A stretch of DNA of 64,000 bases from Allobosea sp. Root483D1 (GTDB lineage: Bacteria; Pseudomonadota; Alphaproteobacteria; Rhizobiales; Beijerinckiaceae), in assembly GCF_001429505.1 (NCBI RefSeq), contig NZ_LMJW01000022.1, positions 1,141,436 to 1,205,435 of the forward strand, given 5' to 3'. The notes under the pieces are model-generated. The model saw nothing but the letters and a program-made list of their open reading frames with translations. It made no database searches and was not told where the DNA came from. This document shows positions 1 to 11,394 of this stretch, piece by piece. Numbering within the stretch: the stretch's first letter is position 1; every line of letters begins with the position of its first letter. A program made the position numbers and the translations under genes.

Positions 1-16
1 GGATGCAGTCGCGCAC

Positions 17-117
17 GCATCGGACCGAAAAGTGGAGTCCACTTTTCGGAAGAATCCGATGCTAAAACTACGTGATAGATCATCGTGATCGCGTCCATTC
101 GGACGCGCGATGATCTA
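17..117 (-). repeat. Family A palindromic intergenic repeat, copy 1
   Basis: A 101-bp element nearly identical, in reverse orientation, to 8077-8177. Read on the minus strand it starts with the TAG stop codon of the ExoR-like gene. It forms a first stem-loop (AGATCATCG arms around GCGTCC/GGACGC), then a spacer, then a long nested palindrome with outer arms GCATCGGA/TCCGATGC and inner arms CCGAAAAGTGGA/TCCACTTTTCGG. The two-palindrome, roughly 100-bp layout recalls rhizobial intergenic mosaic elements (RIME); membership in that family is not established here. Confidence 0.85.
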
Positions 118-1068
118 GCGCCGCTCGGCGCGGATGTGCTGGCGCTCGACCAGCGCCAGCGCGGCCGTCCGGTCGCTCGCGCTCGCCGTGGCGAAGGCGG
201 CATCGTAGCGCTCGACGATCCAGCCCTCGCGGGCGGTATCGGCGCCCTCGCGCGCCAGCGCCAGCCACATCAGGCCGATGATCGGATGGCGCGGTACGCC
301 GTCGCCGCCGCGCAGCAGCATGTCGCCGAAGACGGCGCGTGCCGGGGCATGGCCCTTCTCGGCTGCGAGCTTCATCCAGCGCGCCGCCTGGCGCGCATCG
401 CGCGAGACGCCGGTGCCGTTGAGATAGAGCCGGGCTAGATTGTACTGGCCGTCCGGGTCGCCGAAATAGGAGGCGGCGTAATGGAACATGTCGAAGGCGC
501 GATCGGGATTGGGCTTTACATAGCTGCCCTTGATCCCGTCGAGGAAATAGCCGCCGAGCGCGACGAAGGCGGCCGAGACGATGCGCCCATCCGAGGTGCC
601 GGGAATCTCGTCGGCGTTCTCGTCCGCGATCTTCGAGAAATACTCGAAGGCCTTGAGATCGTTGGTCGGAACACCATCGCCGCTGGCATAAACCCGGCCG
701 AGCTTGAACTGCGCGGCGAGATGGCCCTGCGCGGCGGCATATTCGAGCGCCTTGACCGCACCGGCCTGATCGCCGGCGGTCGAATCACGCATCCAGGCCT
801 TCAGCGCGTCGCGGGCGCTGCTGAACGGGGCGATCGGCAAGGCGGTGTGGGCAGCAGGACCGCTCGGCGCCGGCGCAATCGCGCCGCGGCCGGGAGCGAG
901 CGGCACCGGCGCAACACGGTTGTCCACGTCCGGCTCCGGCAGGGCGATACCGGGAATCGGGCGCGGTGGCACCGGCATGCGCTCGGCCGACCCGTCCTGC
1001 GCCCGGGCCGCCTGCTGGCAGCCCAGAGCCAGCAGGGCTCCGGCAATGATGGCCTTAGATATCCGCAT
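115..1068 (-). CDS. Periplasmic Sel1-repeat protein, ExoR-like
   Basis: A 317-residue protein with a signal peptide (hydrophobic segment IIAGALLALG, cleavage near ARA-QDG) followed by about four Sel1/TPR-like helical repeats (for example AAAQGHLAAQFKLGRVYASG and GDPDGQYNLARLYLNGTG). The order of repeats and motifs such as YASGDGVPTNDLKAFEYFSKIA resembles rhizobial ExoR, the periplasmic inhibitor of the ExoS-ChvI two-component system that controls exopolysaccharide and envelope genes. That role is inferred from similarity only. The start at 1068 was chosen because it opens the signal peptide; an upstream ATG would add about 49 residues inside ilvD. It overlaps the ilvD stop by 14 bp, so it is probably cotranscribed. 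Its TAG stop is the first codon of a family A repeat. Confidence 0.8.
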   Translation of the reverse strand: MRISKAIIAGALLALGCQQAARAQDGSAERMPVPPRPIPGIALPEPDVDNRVAPVPLAPGRGAIAPAPSGPAAHTALPIAPFSSARDALKAWMRDSTAGDQAGAVKALEYAAAQGHLAAQFKLGRVYASGDGVPTNDLKAFEYFSKIADENADEIPGTSDGRIVSAAFVALGGYFLDGIKGSYVKPNPDRAFDMFHYAASYFGDPDGQYNLARLYLNGTGVSRDARQAARWMKLAAEKGHAPARAVFGDMLLRGGDGVPRHPIIGLMWLALAREGADTAREGWIVERYDAAFATASASDRTAALALVERQHIRAERR

Positions 1069-2785
1069 AGCACTGTATCTCGGCTGCGCCTCCCGGATGG
1101 GTGACGGCGCCGCCCTTGGCGGATCCGACCGTCTGCGCATATTTCCAGAGTGCGCCCGACCGATAATCCGTCTGGCGCGGCGTCCAGGCCTTACGACGCT
1201 CCTGAAGTTCGGCATCAGAAAGGCGGACTGCGAGCTTTCCTGTGATGGCGTCGAGCTCGATGATGTCGCCGTCGCGGATCAGGCCGATCGGCCCGCCGAC
1301 AGCCGCCTCGGGGCCGACATGGCCGACGCAGAAACCGCGCGTCGCACCCGAGAATCGGCCGTCCGTGATCAGTGCGACCTTGTCGCCCATGCCCTGGCCG
1401 TAGAGTGCTGCGGTGGTCGACAGCATCTCGCGCATGCCGGGGCCGCCCTTCGGCCCCTCATAGCGGATCACCAGCACGTCGCCGACCTGGTAGTCGCGAT
1501 TGGTGACGGCCTTGAAGGCGTCTTCCTCGCAGTCGAAGCAGCGCGCCGGGCCGGTGAAGACCAGGCTCTCGGCCGGCATGCCGGCGATCTTCACGATCGC
1601 ACCTTCGGGGGCGAGATTACCCTCGAGGCCGACGACGCCACCGGTCTGCGTGATCGGCTTGTTCGCCGGGTACACGACGTCCTGCTGGTCGTTCCATTTC
1701 ACGCTGGCGAGGTTCTCGGCGATGGTGCGGCCGGTCACGGTCATGCAGTCGCCGTGCAGGTAGCCGTGGTCGAGCAGCGTCTTCATCAACAGCGGGATGC
1801 CGCCGACTTCGAACATGTCCTTGGCGACGTATTTGCCGCCCGGCTTCAGGTCGGCGACATAGGGCGTCTTCTTGAAAATCTCGGCGACGGCGAAGAGGTC
1901 GAAGTCGATGCCGCACTCATGTGCGATCGCCGGCAGGTGCAGCGCCGCATTGGTCGAGCCGCCCGAGGCCGCGACGACCATCGCCGCATTCTCCAGCGCC
2001 TTGCGGGTGACGATGTCGCGCGGCCGGATGTTCTGGGCGATCAGCTCCATCACCATCTCGCCGGCGGTGTAGCAGAAGGTGTCGCGGACATCGTAAGGCG
2101 CCGGCGCGCCGCAGCTATAGGGCAGCGCCAGGCCGATCGCCTCGGCGACGGTCGCCATGGTGTTGGCGGTGAACTGGGCGCCGCAGGAGCCGGAGGACGG
2201 ACAGGCGACCTCCTCGAGCTCCTTGAGGTCTTCATCCGACATCGCGCCGACCGAGTGCTTGCCGACCGCCTCGAACACATCCTGGACGGTGACCGGCTGG
2301 CCCTTGAAATTTCCGGGCAGGATCGAGCCGCCATAGATGAAGATCGACGGCACGTTGAGGCGCACCATCGCCATCATCATGCCGGGCAGAGACTTGTCGC
2401 AGCCGGCAAGGCCGACCAGCGCGTCATAGCAATGGCCGCGCATGGTGAGCTCGACCGAGTCGGCGATGACCTCGCGCGAGGCCAGCGACGACTTCATGCC
2501 CTGGTGCCCCATGGCGATGCCGTCGGTGACGGTGATCGTGCAGAACTCGCGCGGCGTGCCGGCGGCCGAGGCGACGCCCTTCTTCACGGCCTGGGCCTGG
2601 CGCATCAGGGCGATGTTGCAGGGGGCGGCCTCGTTCCAGCAAGAGGCGACGCCGACGAAGGGCTGCGCGATCTGCTTCGCGGTCATGCCCATCGCGTAAT
2701 AATAGGAGCGGTGCGGAGCACGGGCCGGCCCGACGCTGACGTGGCGGCTGGGCAGTTTTGACTTATCGAAAACGCGCGCGTCCAT
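1055..2785 (-). CDS. ilvD: Dihydroxy-acid dehydratase
   Basis: A 576-residue IlvD/Edd-family enzyme that dehydrates 2,3-dihydroxy-isovalerate and 2,3-dihydroxy-3-methylvalerate in valine, isoleucine, leucine and pantothenate synthesis (cytoplasm). Cysteines expected to bind the Fe-S cluster are visible: Cys49 (VASCWNE), Cys129 (AGCDKSLPG) and Cys201 in the GSCGAQFTANTM block. Length and N-terminus fit the biosynthetic IlvD rather than 6-phosphogluconate dehydratase (Edd). The ATG at 2785 has only a weak upstream purine run. The 3' end overlaps the ExoR-like gene. Confidence 0.97.
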   Translation of the reverse strand: MDARVFDKSKLPSRHVSVGPARAPHRSYYYAMGMTAKQIAQPFVGVASCWNEAAPCNIALMRQAQAVKKGVASAAGTPREFCTITVTDGIAMGHQGMKSSLASREVIADSVELTMRGHCYDALVGLAGCDKSLPGMMMAMVRLNVPSIFIYGGSILPGNFKGQPVTVQDVFEAVGKHSVGAMSDEDLKELEEVACPSSGSCGAQFTANTMATVAEAIGLALPYSCGAPAPYDVRDTFCYTAGEMVMELIAQNIRPRDIVTRKALENAAMVVAASGGSTNAALHLPAIAHECGIDFDLFAVAEIFKKTPYVADLKPGGKYVAKDMFEVGGIPLLMKTLLDHGYLHGDCMTVTGRTIAENLASVKWNDQQDVVYPANKPITQTGGVVGLEGNLAPEGAIVKIAGMPAESLVFTGPARCFDCEEDAFKAVTNRDYQVGDVLVIRYEGPKGGPGMREMLSTTAALYGQGMGDKVALITDGRFSGATRGFCVGHVGPEAAVGGPIGLIRDGDIIELDAITGKLAVRLSDAELQERRKAWTPRQTDYRSGALWKYAQTVGSAKGGAVTHPGGAAEIQCYADI

Positions 2786-3449
2786 TCAACTCTGTCCCGC
2801 CACCCCACCTGGCGGGCGCAAGCTGTGCCACGCCGCCGCCCGCCGGTGCAATCCATTCGCCCCGAGCAAGCCGCGAAGCATTTTCCTGCTCCGCACCCTG
2901 CCTGACGGGGCTTAATTCTTCCGTATCTCAGATAGTTACTGAAATTTGCAGCTGAGGCCGCTTTGTGGCGGCTTCGCGGCAATCATGGCAGCCTGGCCGT
3001 GCAGCACTGCAATAGCTGCCGATGTTGCGCAAATATCACGAGCTCAGGCGTCGCGGCAGCACAGGCACCTGCCAAGCCTGCAATCCCAGCGTGCAGCAGG
3101 CAGAGTCGCCGGTTCACGATCATGGCACCGCTCGGCCGTCAGGCGCCGCATTTCCCCCAACACGGCGGCAGCTGGCGGAACGCCCGCCCCGCCGGCCGAC
3201 GAGGCGCAGACAGTAGGCTCAATTCAAACCCTTGGAGTCGTAAGACTTTCGAGTGCATCGCCCGCCGGCGAAGCGACCTCGGGCGAAGCCCGTCAACTAT
3301 TCAGTTTAGAATTTGTATAATGATCATGCAGTTTAGAATTGATATAACACATTGAAACAAAAGGGATATTTCTTGACCGACCCTGTTTCGGCCTCTACCG
3401 CTCCGTCCTGCATGGCCGATTTCAACAGCCCCGCCCGAAGGAGCGAAAC
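2786..3449. other. 664-bp intergenic region between divergent ilvD and the iron transporter
   Basis: Both flanking genes point outward, so two promoters must lie here. Short open frames around 2946-3355 lack ribosome sites, family resemblance and the third-position G+C bias of the neighbours, so I do not call them genes. Base composition turns AT-rich near 2910-2945 and strongly so from 3297 to 3372, where the paired TTTAGAATT repeats lie. I see no RNA gene or mobile element in the rest. Confidence 0.6.
3302..3348 (+). promoter_or_regulatory. Two 21-bp direct repeats resembling Irr iron-control (ICE) sites
   Basis: The 12-mer CAGTTTAGAATT occurs at 3302-3313 and again at 3329-3340, each followed two bases later by TATAA. 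The repeat period is 27 bp. TTTAGAA is the left half of the Irr-binding ICE consensus (TTTAGAA-N3-TTCTAAA) of rhizobia; the right half matches at 4 of 7 positions in each copy. A TATAAT hexamer at 3316-3321 could be a -10 box. The elements end 101 bp before the start of the ferric-iron binding protein. Irr control is an inference. Confidence 0.55.
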
Positions 3450-4463
3450 ATGACCATTCGAACCGCGCTTGCCGCGACAGCCCTGGCCTCCTGCCTGCTG
3501 GCCGCCCCTGCCCTTGCGCAGAGCGTCAACCTCTACACGACGCGCGAGCCGGCTCTGCTCAATCCGGTCATCGAGGCCTTCACCAAGGACACCGGCATCA
3601 AGGTCAACGCCGTCTTCCTCAAGGACGGTCTGCAGCAGCGCATCCAGGCCGAGGGCGCCAACAGCCCGGCCGACGTGATGCTGGTCGTCGACGTCGGCGA
3701 GATCCAGGCAGCGGCCGATGCCGGCATCACCCAGCCGGTCAAGTCGGCGCTGGTCGACAAGACCGTTCCCGCCGCCCTGCGCGGCGCCGGTGACAACTGG
3801 ATCACGCTGACCCAGCGCGCCCGCATCGTCGTCGTCTCCAAGGACCGGGTGAAGCAGGACGCGATCACCTATGAGGATCTCGCCGACCCCAAGTGGAAGG
3901 GCAAGTTCTGCATCCGCGCCGGCCAGCACCCCTATAACAACGCCTTCTTCGCGGCCTATCTCGCCCGCAACGGCGCCGAGAAGACCGAAGCCTTCCTGAA
4001 GGCGATCAAGGCCAACACCGCCCGCAAGCCCGGTGGCGGCGACCGCGACGTCGCCCGCGACATCCTCTCCGGCCAGTGCGACATCGCCATCATCAACACC
4101 TACTATATCGGGCTGATGAGCAAGGCGACGAACGAGCAGAAGGGCTGGTACGACGCGATCAAGCCGTTGAAGACCACCTTCACCGGCGGCGGCACCCATG
4201 TGAACGTCTCGGCCGCAGCGATCGCCAAGAACGCGCCGAACAAGGAGAACGCCGTCAAGCTGATCGAGTACATGCTCGGCGAGAAGGCGCAGCACCTCTA
4301 TGCCGACGGCAATTTCGAGTATCCGGTCAACGCCGCCGTCAAGGAAGCCGAAGCGGTCAAGCTGCTCGGCGCGCTGACGCCCGACACGACCCCGCTCGGC
4401 GACGTCGCCAAGAACCGCAAGGCCGCCTCCGAGCTCGTCGACAAGGTCGGCTTCGACAATTGA
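3450..4463 (+). CDS. fbpA: Ferric iron ABC transporter, periplasmic binding protein
   Basis: A 337-residue FbpA/FutA-type solute-binding protein. A signal peptide (residues 1-23, ALA-QS cleavage) is followed by VNLYTTREPALLNPVIEAF, the usual start of the mature iron-binding family. A Tyr pair at 218-219 (INTYYIG) matches the iron-coordinating tyrosines of this family; Cys154 and Cys210 could form a disulfide. The role is to capture Fe(III) in the periplasm and hand it to the permease encoded next. GAAGGAG lies 7 bp before the ATG. The upstream region has ICE-like repeats. No ATPase gene follows. Confidence 0.9.
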   Translation: MTIRTALAATALASCLLAAPALAQSVNLYTTREPALLNPVIEAFTKDTGIKVNAVFLKDGLQQRIQAEGANSPADVMLVVDVGEIQAAADAGITQPVKSALVDKTVPAALRGAGDNWITLTQRARIVVVSKDRVKQDAITYEDLADPKWKGKFCIRAGQHPYNNAFFAAYLARNGAEKTEAFLKAIKANTARKPGGGDRDVARDILSGQCDIAIINTYYIGLMSKATNEQKGWYDAIKPLKTTFTGGGTHVNVSAAAIAKNAPNKENAVKLIEYMLGEKAQHLYADGNFEYPVNAAVKEAEAVKLLGALTPDTTPLGDVAKNRKAASELVDKVGFDN

Positions 4464-6154
4464 GCTTGAACGCCTCAGCGACACATGCAGAACGGCCGCC
4501 AGCTCGCTGGCGGCCGTCGACGCGTCTGGTCTACGTCACCGCGGCCGCCGCCGCACTGGTCGCGCTGCCGGTGCTTGCGCTTGCCTTCACCGCACTGTCG
4601 CGCGAGGCGCTGGCGATCTGGCCGCATCTGGCCGCCAATGTCCTGCCGGTCGCGCTCTGGAATACGGCGCTGCTGCTCGCCGGCATCGCCCTGTTCTGCG
4701 GCGCGGTCGGCACCGGCGCGGCCTGGCTGGTGACGCAGTACGAATTCCCAGGCCGCCGCAGCCTGGAATGGCTGCTCGTACTGCCGCTGGCGCTGCCGAC
4801 CTACATCACGGCCTATGTCTACGTCGAAATCCTCGGCTTCCAGGGCCCGTTCCAGAGCGCGCTCAGGGCGCTCACCGGCTGGCGCTCGCTGCGTGACTAC
4901 TGGTTCCCCGATCCGCGCAACCTGCCGGGCGCGGTCCTGATCCTCGGGCTCGTGCTCTACCCTTACGTCTATCTCAGCGTGCGCGCGCTCTTCTCGATGC
5001 AGAGCGCCGCGCTGATCGAATCCGCCCGCACCCTCGGCACGAGGCGCTGGCCGCTGTTCTGGCGCATCGGCCTGCCGATGGCCCGCCCCGCCCTCGCCGC
5101 CGGCCTTACCCTCGCTCTGCTCGAGACGCTGAACGACATCGGCGCCAGCGAGTATCTCGGCGTCCGCTCGCTGACCATCTCGGTCTACACCACCTGGATC
5201 AATCGCGGCTCGCTTGCCGGCGCCACCCAGATCGCCTGTGTCATGCTGCTCGTCGTGGTCGGACTGATGGTCGCCGAAGCGCGCACGCGCGGAGCGCGCC
5301 GCTTCGCCCTGCCAGTGAAGCGGCCCCGGCCGGTCGGTCGCATCCAGCTTTCGGGCGGCCGCGCCTGGGCAGCCTCGGTCGCCTGCGTCCTGCCGGCGCT
5401 GTTCGGCGCGGTGCTGCCGCTTTTCTACCTGCTCGGCGAATTGTGGCGCCGCGACCTCTTCGCCCAGGCCGACGCGGCGCTCTGGCGGGCACTCGCCAAC
5501 ACCGTCGCGATCTCGGCGCTCTCGGCCGCGCTGATCGTCGCGATCGGCCTCGGCATCGCCGCAGCGCTGCGGCTCGGGCGCGAGCGCGCCTTGCCGCTGC
5601 TCGCCCGCATCGCCTCGCTCGGCTATGCCCTGCCCGGCACGGTGCTGGCGCTGGGATTGCTGGTGCCGCTCGCCGCCTTCGACAATCTCGTCGCCGATGC
5701 GAGCCGCGCGCTCTTCGGCGCGAGCCCGGGCCTGCTGCTGCTGGGGTCGGGCGCCGCGCTGCTCATCGCCTATGTCGTGCGCTTCCTGACCATCGCCGTG
5801 AACGGGGTCGAGAGCGGCTATGCCCGCATCTCGCCGCGCATCGACGATGCGGCGCGCTCGCTCGGCGCCGACAGGCACGAGCTCCTGCACCGGCTGCACT
5901 GGCCGCTGATGCGCCCGGCCATCGCCGCCGCAGCCCTGCTCGTCTTCGTCGACTGCATGAAGGAATTGCCGGCGACACTGCTGCTGCGCCCGCTCAACTT
6001 CGACACGCTGGCGACCCTGGTCTACGGCCACGCCGCCCGCGGCGTCTTCGAGGACGGCGCCCTGGCGGCGCTGCTGATCGTCGCGATCGGCATCTATCCG
6101 GCGCTCAGGCTCGCGCGCGCCGGCGAGCAGCGGCTGGTTTCGCGCGAAAATTGA
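4460..6154 (+). CDS. fbpB: Ferric iron ABC transporter, fused permease
   Basis: A 564-residue inner-membrane permease with two homologous halves of about six membrane helices each. Each half carries an EAA-type loop: IESARTLGTRRWPLFWRIGLP and IDDAARSLGADRHELLHRLHWP. This is the FbpB/SfuB layout. No ATG exists near the N-terminus in this frame. The likely start is the TTG at 4460, which overlaps the fbpA stop (TTGA), or the TTG at 4466, so translation is probably coupled to fbpA. The transporter needs an ATPase; the only iron-type candidate in the window is at 35359-36474. Confidence 0.9.
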   Translation: MSLNASATHAERPPARWRPSTRLVYVTAAAAALVALPVLALAFTALSREALAIWPHLAANVLPVALWNTALLLAGIALFCGAVGTGAAWLVTQYEFPGRRSLEWLLVLPLALPTYITAYVYVEILGFQGPFQSALRALTGWRSLRDYWFPDPRNLPGAVLILGLVLYPYVYLSVRALFSMQSAALIESARTLGTRRWPLFWRIGLPMARPALAAGLTLALLETLNDIGASEYLGVRSLTISVYTTWINRGSLAGATQIACVMLLVVVGLMVAEARTRGARRFALPVKRPRPVGRIQLSGGRAWAASVACVLPALFGAVLPLFYLLGELWRRDLFAQADAALWRALANTVAISALSAALIVAIGLGIAAALRLGRERALPLLARIASLGYALPGTVLALGLLVPLAAFDNLVADASRALFGASPGLLLLGSGAALLIAYVVRFLTIAVNGVESGYARISPRIDDAARSLGADRHELLHRLHWPLMRPAIAAAALLVFVDCMKELPATLLLRPLNFDTLATLVYGHAARGVFEDGALAALLIVAIGIYPALRLARAGEQRLVSREN

Positions 6155-6309
6155 GATGTTTCCCCGGTTTTACGAAGGTCCGGCCCGTGCCGAACTCGAC
6201 ATTCGTGAGCCGGAGGAATAAACCCTTGCCGCGCGACGACATTCCGGCCTCTCGGTCGAATCGCTCGCGCTATCGGATTGCCTGACGACGGGGCCCCGCC
6301 GTCACGCAG

Positions 6310-8079
6310 ATGAAGGCCAAACACCCGGCCATGTCACGACGCGCACTTCTGATCGGCCTCGCCGCTGCCGCGCTGCTGCTCACGCTCGGGCTGCGGTCGT
6401 GGAATTTGGCCTTGTCGCAGGTCGAGCGCTCCGTCGTCGCCGGCATCGAGGCGCGCACCGGCCTCAAGGTGACGGGCCTGCGCCGCGCCGAGATCGCGAT
6501 CCTGCCGCTGCCCCGGATCAGCCTCTCCGACGTAACCTTCGCCGACCCGCAGGGCGTGCTCTCCGGCAAGGCGGCGCGCCTGCGCGCCCGCGCCCGCCTG
6601 CTCCCGCTGATCGCTGGACAGCTCGACTTCGACCGCATCGACCTGGTCGCTCCCGAGATCGACGTCGCAGCCGACGAGTCCGATGGTGGCTACGCCCGCT
6701 GGCTCGATCGCATCCTCGGCTATCTCGCGCGGCTCGATAGCCAGACCCGGCTGGTCCTGAGCTCCGGCAGCGTCATGATGCGCTCCGACCGCACGGTCCT
6801 GACGACGCTGCGCGACGTCAACCTGCTGATCGAGGAGCGCTCGGCCCAGGCGCCGGTCGCGCTCGCCGGCTCCTTCACCTGGCGCGGCGAGGCCACCAAG
6901 GTCGACATTCTCTGGCCGGTGGCCGGTGAGCGGGCGCGCACCGCCTTCTCGCTCGGCTCGCGCTTGATGAACCTGCGCCTCAACGGCACGCGCGCCGCTG
7001 CCCAGGGCACCACCAATGGCCAGATCGAGTTCAGCACGAAATCGCTGTCCGACGCGCTGGCCTGGATCGGCCCGCGCCCGCGTATCGCTTCCCTTATCCG
7101 GCAGGTCGAACTGACCGCGCAGGCCCAGATCAGCCAGGGCGGTATCGCGCTCGACTCGGTCGTCGCCATGGTCGACGGCGACCAGCTCGAGGGGGCGCTC
7201 AAGCTTGACGGCGCCATGCCCAACTGGGCGCTGTCCGGCACGCTCGCCGGCGCCGCGTTCGATCTCGGGCGCCTGCTGCGGCAGGCCGAGCCGCAACCGG
7301 CTGCGGCGGGCACTGAAGCGAGCGGAACCCCGCTCGAATTCGACGGCTGGACCACCAACGACGTCGACCTGCGGCTTTCACTCGATGCTGCCCGGATCGG
7401 CGCCACGCGCTTCGGCGACCTCGCGGCCCAGTTGCTGATCCGCAAGGGCCGCTTCGAAGCATCGCTGCTGCGCGCGGCAGCCTATGGCGGCTCGGCTCGC
7501 GCCCGCATCCTCGCCACGCCGGTCGCGGCCGGCGCGGACGTCAAGCTGCAGCTCGGCCTCGAAAAGGTGAATCTGGCGCTGGCGGCCGACGATCTGCCGG
7601 AACTCGCCCGCCTCAGCGGCACCGCGACCGGGCAGCTCGCCTTCGAAGGCGCCGGCGGCAGCCTGGAACAGGTCGTGAGCTCGCTGACCGGACGCGCCGG
7701 CTTGACCATCCGGCAAGGCGAGTTCCGCGGCATCGCCTTCCCCGATTTGCTGCGCAAGGCCGAGAAGCCGCCGGCCTCCGCGCGCGACTGGCGCCAGGGC
7801 AAGAGCAGTTTCGAAACACTGCAGCTCACCGCCCTCGCCAATCTCGGCGTGCTCTACGTCACCGACACGCAGATCGCCGGCTCGGGCTACAACGTCGTCC
7901 TCAACGGCACGGCCGATCTCAGCCGGCGCTGGCTCGACCTCAATGGCGCGCTCAGCTCGACCACGACCTCGACGCGCGTGCCCTTCGAGGTCCGCGGCCC
8001 CTTCTTCGGCGCCGCCTTCACCCCCGAGATCGACGCAGCGCTCAGGACGCCGGGCCCGGCGATCCCAGTGCTGCGCTAG
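6310..8079 (+). CDS. AsmA family protein
   Basis: A 589-residue protein with one N-terminal membrane anchor (residues about 10-25) and a long beta-rich periplasmic part. The N-terminal block (IEARTGLKVTGLRRAEIAIL ... ISLSDVTFADPQG) is typical of AsmA, and a C-terminal block with SSLTGRAGLTIRQGEFRGI is the usual AsmA end domain. AsmA proteins are linked to outer-membrane and lipid homeostasis; the exact role here is unknown. Met8 (6331) is an alternative start; neither start has a good ribosome site. A GC-rich palindrome lies at about 6285-6305. The TAG stop is the first codon of a family A repeat. Confidence 0.85.
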   Translation: MKAKHPAMSRRALLIGLAAAALLLTLGLRSWNLALSQVERSVVAGIEARTGLKVTGLRRAEIAILPLPRISLSDVTFADPQGVLSGKAARLRARARLLPLIAGQLDFDRIDLVAPEIDVAADESDGGYARWLDRILGYLARLDSQTRLVLSSGSVMMRSDRTVLTTLRDVNLLIEERSAQAPVALAGSFTWRGEATKVDILWPVAGERARTAFSLGSRLMNLRLNGTRAAAQGTTNGQIEFSTKSLSDALAWIGPRPRIASLIRQVELTAQAQISQGGIALDSVVAMVDGDQLEGALKLDGAMPNWALSGTLAGAAFDLGRLLRQAEPQPAAAGTEASGTPLEFDGWTTNDVDLRLSLDAARIGATRFGDLAAQLLIRKGRFEASLLRAAAYGGSARARILATPVAAGADVKLQLGLEKVNLALAADDLPELARLSGTATGQLAFEGAGGSLEQVVSSLTGRAGLTIRQGEFRGIAFPDLLRKAEKPPASARDWRQGKSSFETLQLTALANLGVLYVTDTQIAGSGYNVVLNGTADLSRRWLDLNGALSSTTTSTRVPFEVRGPFFGAAFTPEIDAALRTPGPAIPVLR

Positions 8080-8177
8080 ATCATCGCGCGCCCAATCGGG
8101 CGCGATCACGATGATCTATCACATTGTTATCGCATCGGATTATTCCGAAAAGTGGATTCCACTTTTCGGTCCGATGC
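8077..8177 (+). repeat. Family A palindromic intergenic repeat, copy 2
   Basis: A 101-bp element, the inverted counterpart of 17-117. It begins exactly at the TAG stop of the AsmA gene. Stem 1 has GCGCCC/GGGCGC where copy 1 has GCGTCC/GGACGC, a compensatory pair change that keeps the hairpin. Stem 2 is the palindrome CCGAAAAGTGGA / TCCACTTTTCGG nested in GCATCGGA/TCCGATGC. It probably acts as the 3' end structure of the AsmA transcript. Confidence 0.85.
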
Positions 8178-8190
8178 TATAGGCGCGCGC

Positions 8191-8294
8191 CATTCTCGGG
8201 CGAAGCAAAGCGCAGACCCGAGAATCCCATGACGAGAAAGCGCGCACTGGAGCCTCTTCCAGCCTGAGATGGTCGGCTCAAGGCCGACCATGAC
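8191..8294 (+). repeat. Family B palindromic intergenic repeat, copy 1
   Basis: About 104 bp with three inverted repeats: ATTCTCGGG/CCCGAGAAT, CTGGA/TCCAG and ATGGTCGG/CCGACCAT. Further copies are at 18942-19045, 39306-39410 and 54244-54347. The last stem here reads GGTCGG/CCGACC where copies 2 and 3 have GCTCGG/CCGAGC, so the pairing is conserved while the sequence changes. It lies between the convergent AsmA and gyrA genes, 32 bp past the gyrA stop. Confidence 0.85.
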
Positions 8295-8326
8295 GTCACG
8301 GGACGGCGGGCTTCGCCGGGGGTGGC

Positions 8327-11128
<2,802 letters not shown>

Positions 11129-11394
11129 GGGAAAAAGTCCCGTTTACCGCTGGTTTTTCAACGTTCTGGCTAGCCGATTCCGGCGCGCGAAGCCAGCGAA
11201 ACGCGACTCTATTCAGAGAAAATAAAACCCTTTGATCGCAGCGGCTTGCGTCGGATTTTTGATTCGCTTTCGCGCCCCTTCCGCAATCTCGCCATGTTTG
11301 GCGCGTGACGGAGGCAGCCGGCCGTGCCTAGATTGACCGCGCGCCGCTGAATCAGGCCTTGGCGACACGACCGGGAACAGGCCGAGGAAGAGAC

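Noticed and set aside
62..73. Possible short tandem or CRISPR-like repeats at the window start
   Set aside because: Only two copies exist, 8 kb apart and inverted, with palindromic structure and no spacers; these are dispersed intergenic repeats.
845..2761. A 638-codon plus-strand frame opposite ilvD and the ExoR-like gene
   Set aside because: Antisense shadow with no recognisable domain; the opposite strand encodes conserved proteins over its full length.
2946..3355. Overlapping short frames of 124 and 130 codons in the ilvD-fbpA gap
   Set aside because: Several frames are open at once, none has a ribosome site or coherent composition; the region looks non-coding.
4076..4459. N-terminal extension of the fbpB frame into fbpA
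   Set aside because: The in-frame ATG lies deep inside fbpA and its translation is Arg/His-rich nonsense; the permease starts at TTG 4460 or 4466.
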